Below are positions 63,069-64,000 of a DNA stretch of 64,000 nucleotides, piece after piece. The notes under the pieces were generated by a model that worked only from the letters and a program-made list of their open reading frames with translations, had not been told where the DNA came from and did no database searches. The DNA comes from Sisyra terminalis (taxonomy: Eukaryota > Arthropoda > Insecta > Neuroptera > Sisyridae). Made by a program: the position numbers and the translations under genes. Where the stretch lies: NCBI GenBank assembly GCA_958496175.1, contig OY292274.1:32651482-32715481 (forward strand), given 5' to 3'. The first letter of the stretch is position 1. Each line of letters begins with the position of its first letter.

Positions 63069-63690
63069 GAAATTAGGGTTAGACAAGTAAAAAAATAGTT
63101 TTTTTTTTTAATTTCATAAAATGTTTCATAAATTGTAAAACAATTGCAAAATATGTTCTTAAAATTTTAAAAATTCCGACTTGTTCTATTTTTGTAAGCC
63201 ATTAAAGTAAGTAGCTCTCCTTCAGGTTCCGAGTTTGTCTCTATATGAACCTAAAATCGGAATATTGTCATTATTTAAAATATTTTTTTGTTTGCAAAAA
63301 AAAGTATAAAAAATAAAATGAAAAAAATGACAAAAAATCATGCTTTTTTGTTTTCATCTCTGTAAAAAAATCAATTTTCTATTTCTTTGATAGCATTTAG
63401 GTTCATATAGAAGAGAGGCATACCTATAATGAAAGTAAATTCTAACCTCATTTAATTTCAAATGAAAATTGCAGCTTGCAGGAATGTATGCAAAATGCTG
63501 AGTCTGATTGTGACCTGCAATATAGGGTCGCAAATATCTTCGATGTTTTTCAAGGAAATTCTGCAAAAATGTTATAGTATATACTTAAATATATGTATAA
63601 AATATTCTTAAAGTTTCAATAGATTATATTCATTTTATATTGAAAAAAAACATGAAAATTATTGAAAAAACGCTGTCCTAACCCTATTTC
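63069..63690. repeat. Possible inverted-repeat element
   Basis: AATTAGGGTTAGACAAG near 63071 and CTGTCCTAACCCTATTT near 63673 form an outer inverted pair. TATATGAACCTAAAAT near 63242 and TAGGTTCATATAGAAGAGA near 63399 form an inner one. Matches are short, so this is tentative. Confidence 0.45.
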
Positions 63691-64000
63691 CCCCCTCAAC
63701 AAAAGAAAAAAAAATAAACCGTAAAATAAATAATTTTTGTTAATTTAAAGAGAGTTAAACGTATACATTGTTTCCAAGAATTTGTCAATTGATATGATTT
63801 GTGATTCAAACATATTTTTATTCACATTAATTTGCGATTTTACGTAATATTTCTTTTTTGGATAACAATTTTTATACGGGAATCAATTAAATGTAGTAAA
63901 ATTTTTTGATTAGTTTTATGAAACGCAAAATTGTCTACGTTTTCGTTTTACTATCCAAAAATTTATATTTTTCAACCGTTCGTTTTAATCCGGCTGAAAG

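Larger units (their letters stand above)
58869..64000 (+). other. scro intron 2 (incomplete)
   Basis: More than 5 kb with no homeobox exon, so the intron continues past the window. It contains a foldback at 60086-60364 and a related end at 60686-60717, SINE pieces at 61865-61950 and 62373-62575, and a weak inverted-repeat structure at 63069-63690. Confidence 0.75.

Overview
The window reads as nuclear DNA of an arthropod, almost certainly an insect. It is roughly 70% A+T, the genes are split by GT-AG introns of about 50 bp to over 10 kb, and the spaces hold many small inverted-repeat DNA transposons, tRNA-derived SINEs and decayed retrotransposons. The three recognised genes are conserved animal genes: BIRC6/Bruce, mitochondrial ribosomal protein S5, and the NK2-class homeobox gene scarecrow/NKX2-1. 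The sequence does not settle the insect order. I saw no rRNA, no genuine tRNA, no CRISPR array and no bacterial or viral gene.

Layout. 1-23445 (minus strand) holds nearly all of Bruce/BIRC6, the giant E2/E3 ubiquitin ligase and inhibitor of apoptosis. I placed 29 coding exons and checked splice phase at every junction. They give 4516 continuous codons from the start Met to just past the catalytic cysteine of the UBC domain, where the window ends; the last ~200 or so codons lie outside. Its introns hold several MITEs and a tandem array of tRNA-derived SINEs.

23446-39742 holds three further minus-strand genes. Two are small two-exon genes for secreted Ser/Thr-rich, mucin-like proteins with a probable GPI-anchor tail (458 aa at 26678-28139; 164 aa at 39191-39742). 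They are paralogs: the first coding exon has the same length and the intron the same phase. Between them lies complete mRpS5 (35479-36976, four exons, 437 aa). The rest is repeat-rich intergenic DNA, including a decayed LINE with RNase H remnants.

39743-47782 is mostly intergenic and contains a decayed mariner transposase. Its last 1.6 kb is less A+T-rich and probably contains promoter and 5' UTR of scro. From 47783 to the window end (plus strand) are the first two coding exons of scro/NKX2-1, separated by a 10.4-kb intron. The homeobox exon is beyond the window. A large foldback element sits about 270 bp upstream of the second exon.

The genes do not form a pathway. Bruce acts in apoptosis and ubiquitin signalling, mRpS5 in mitochondrial translation, scro in brain and pharynx patterning. 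The two mucin-like genes are the only lineage-specific-looking protein genes and, with the SINE array, are the most interesting content.
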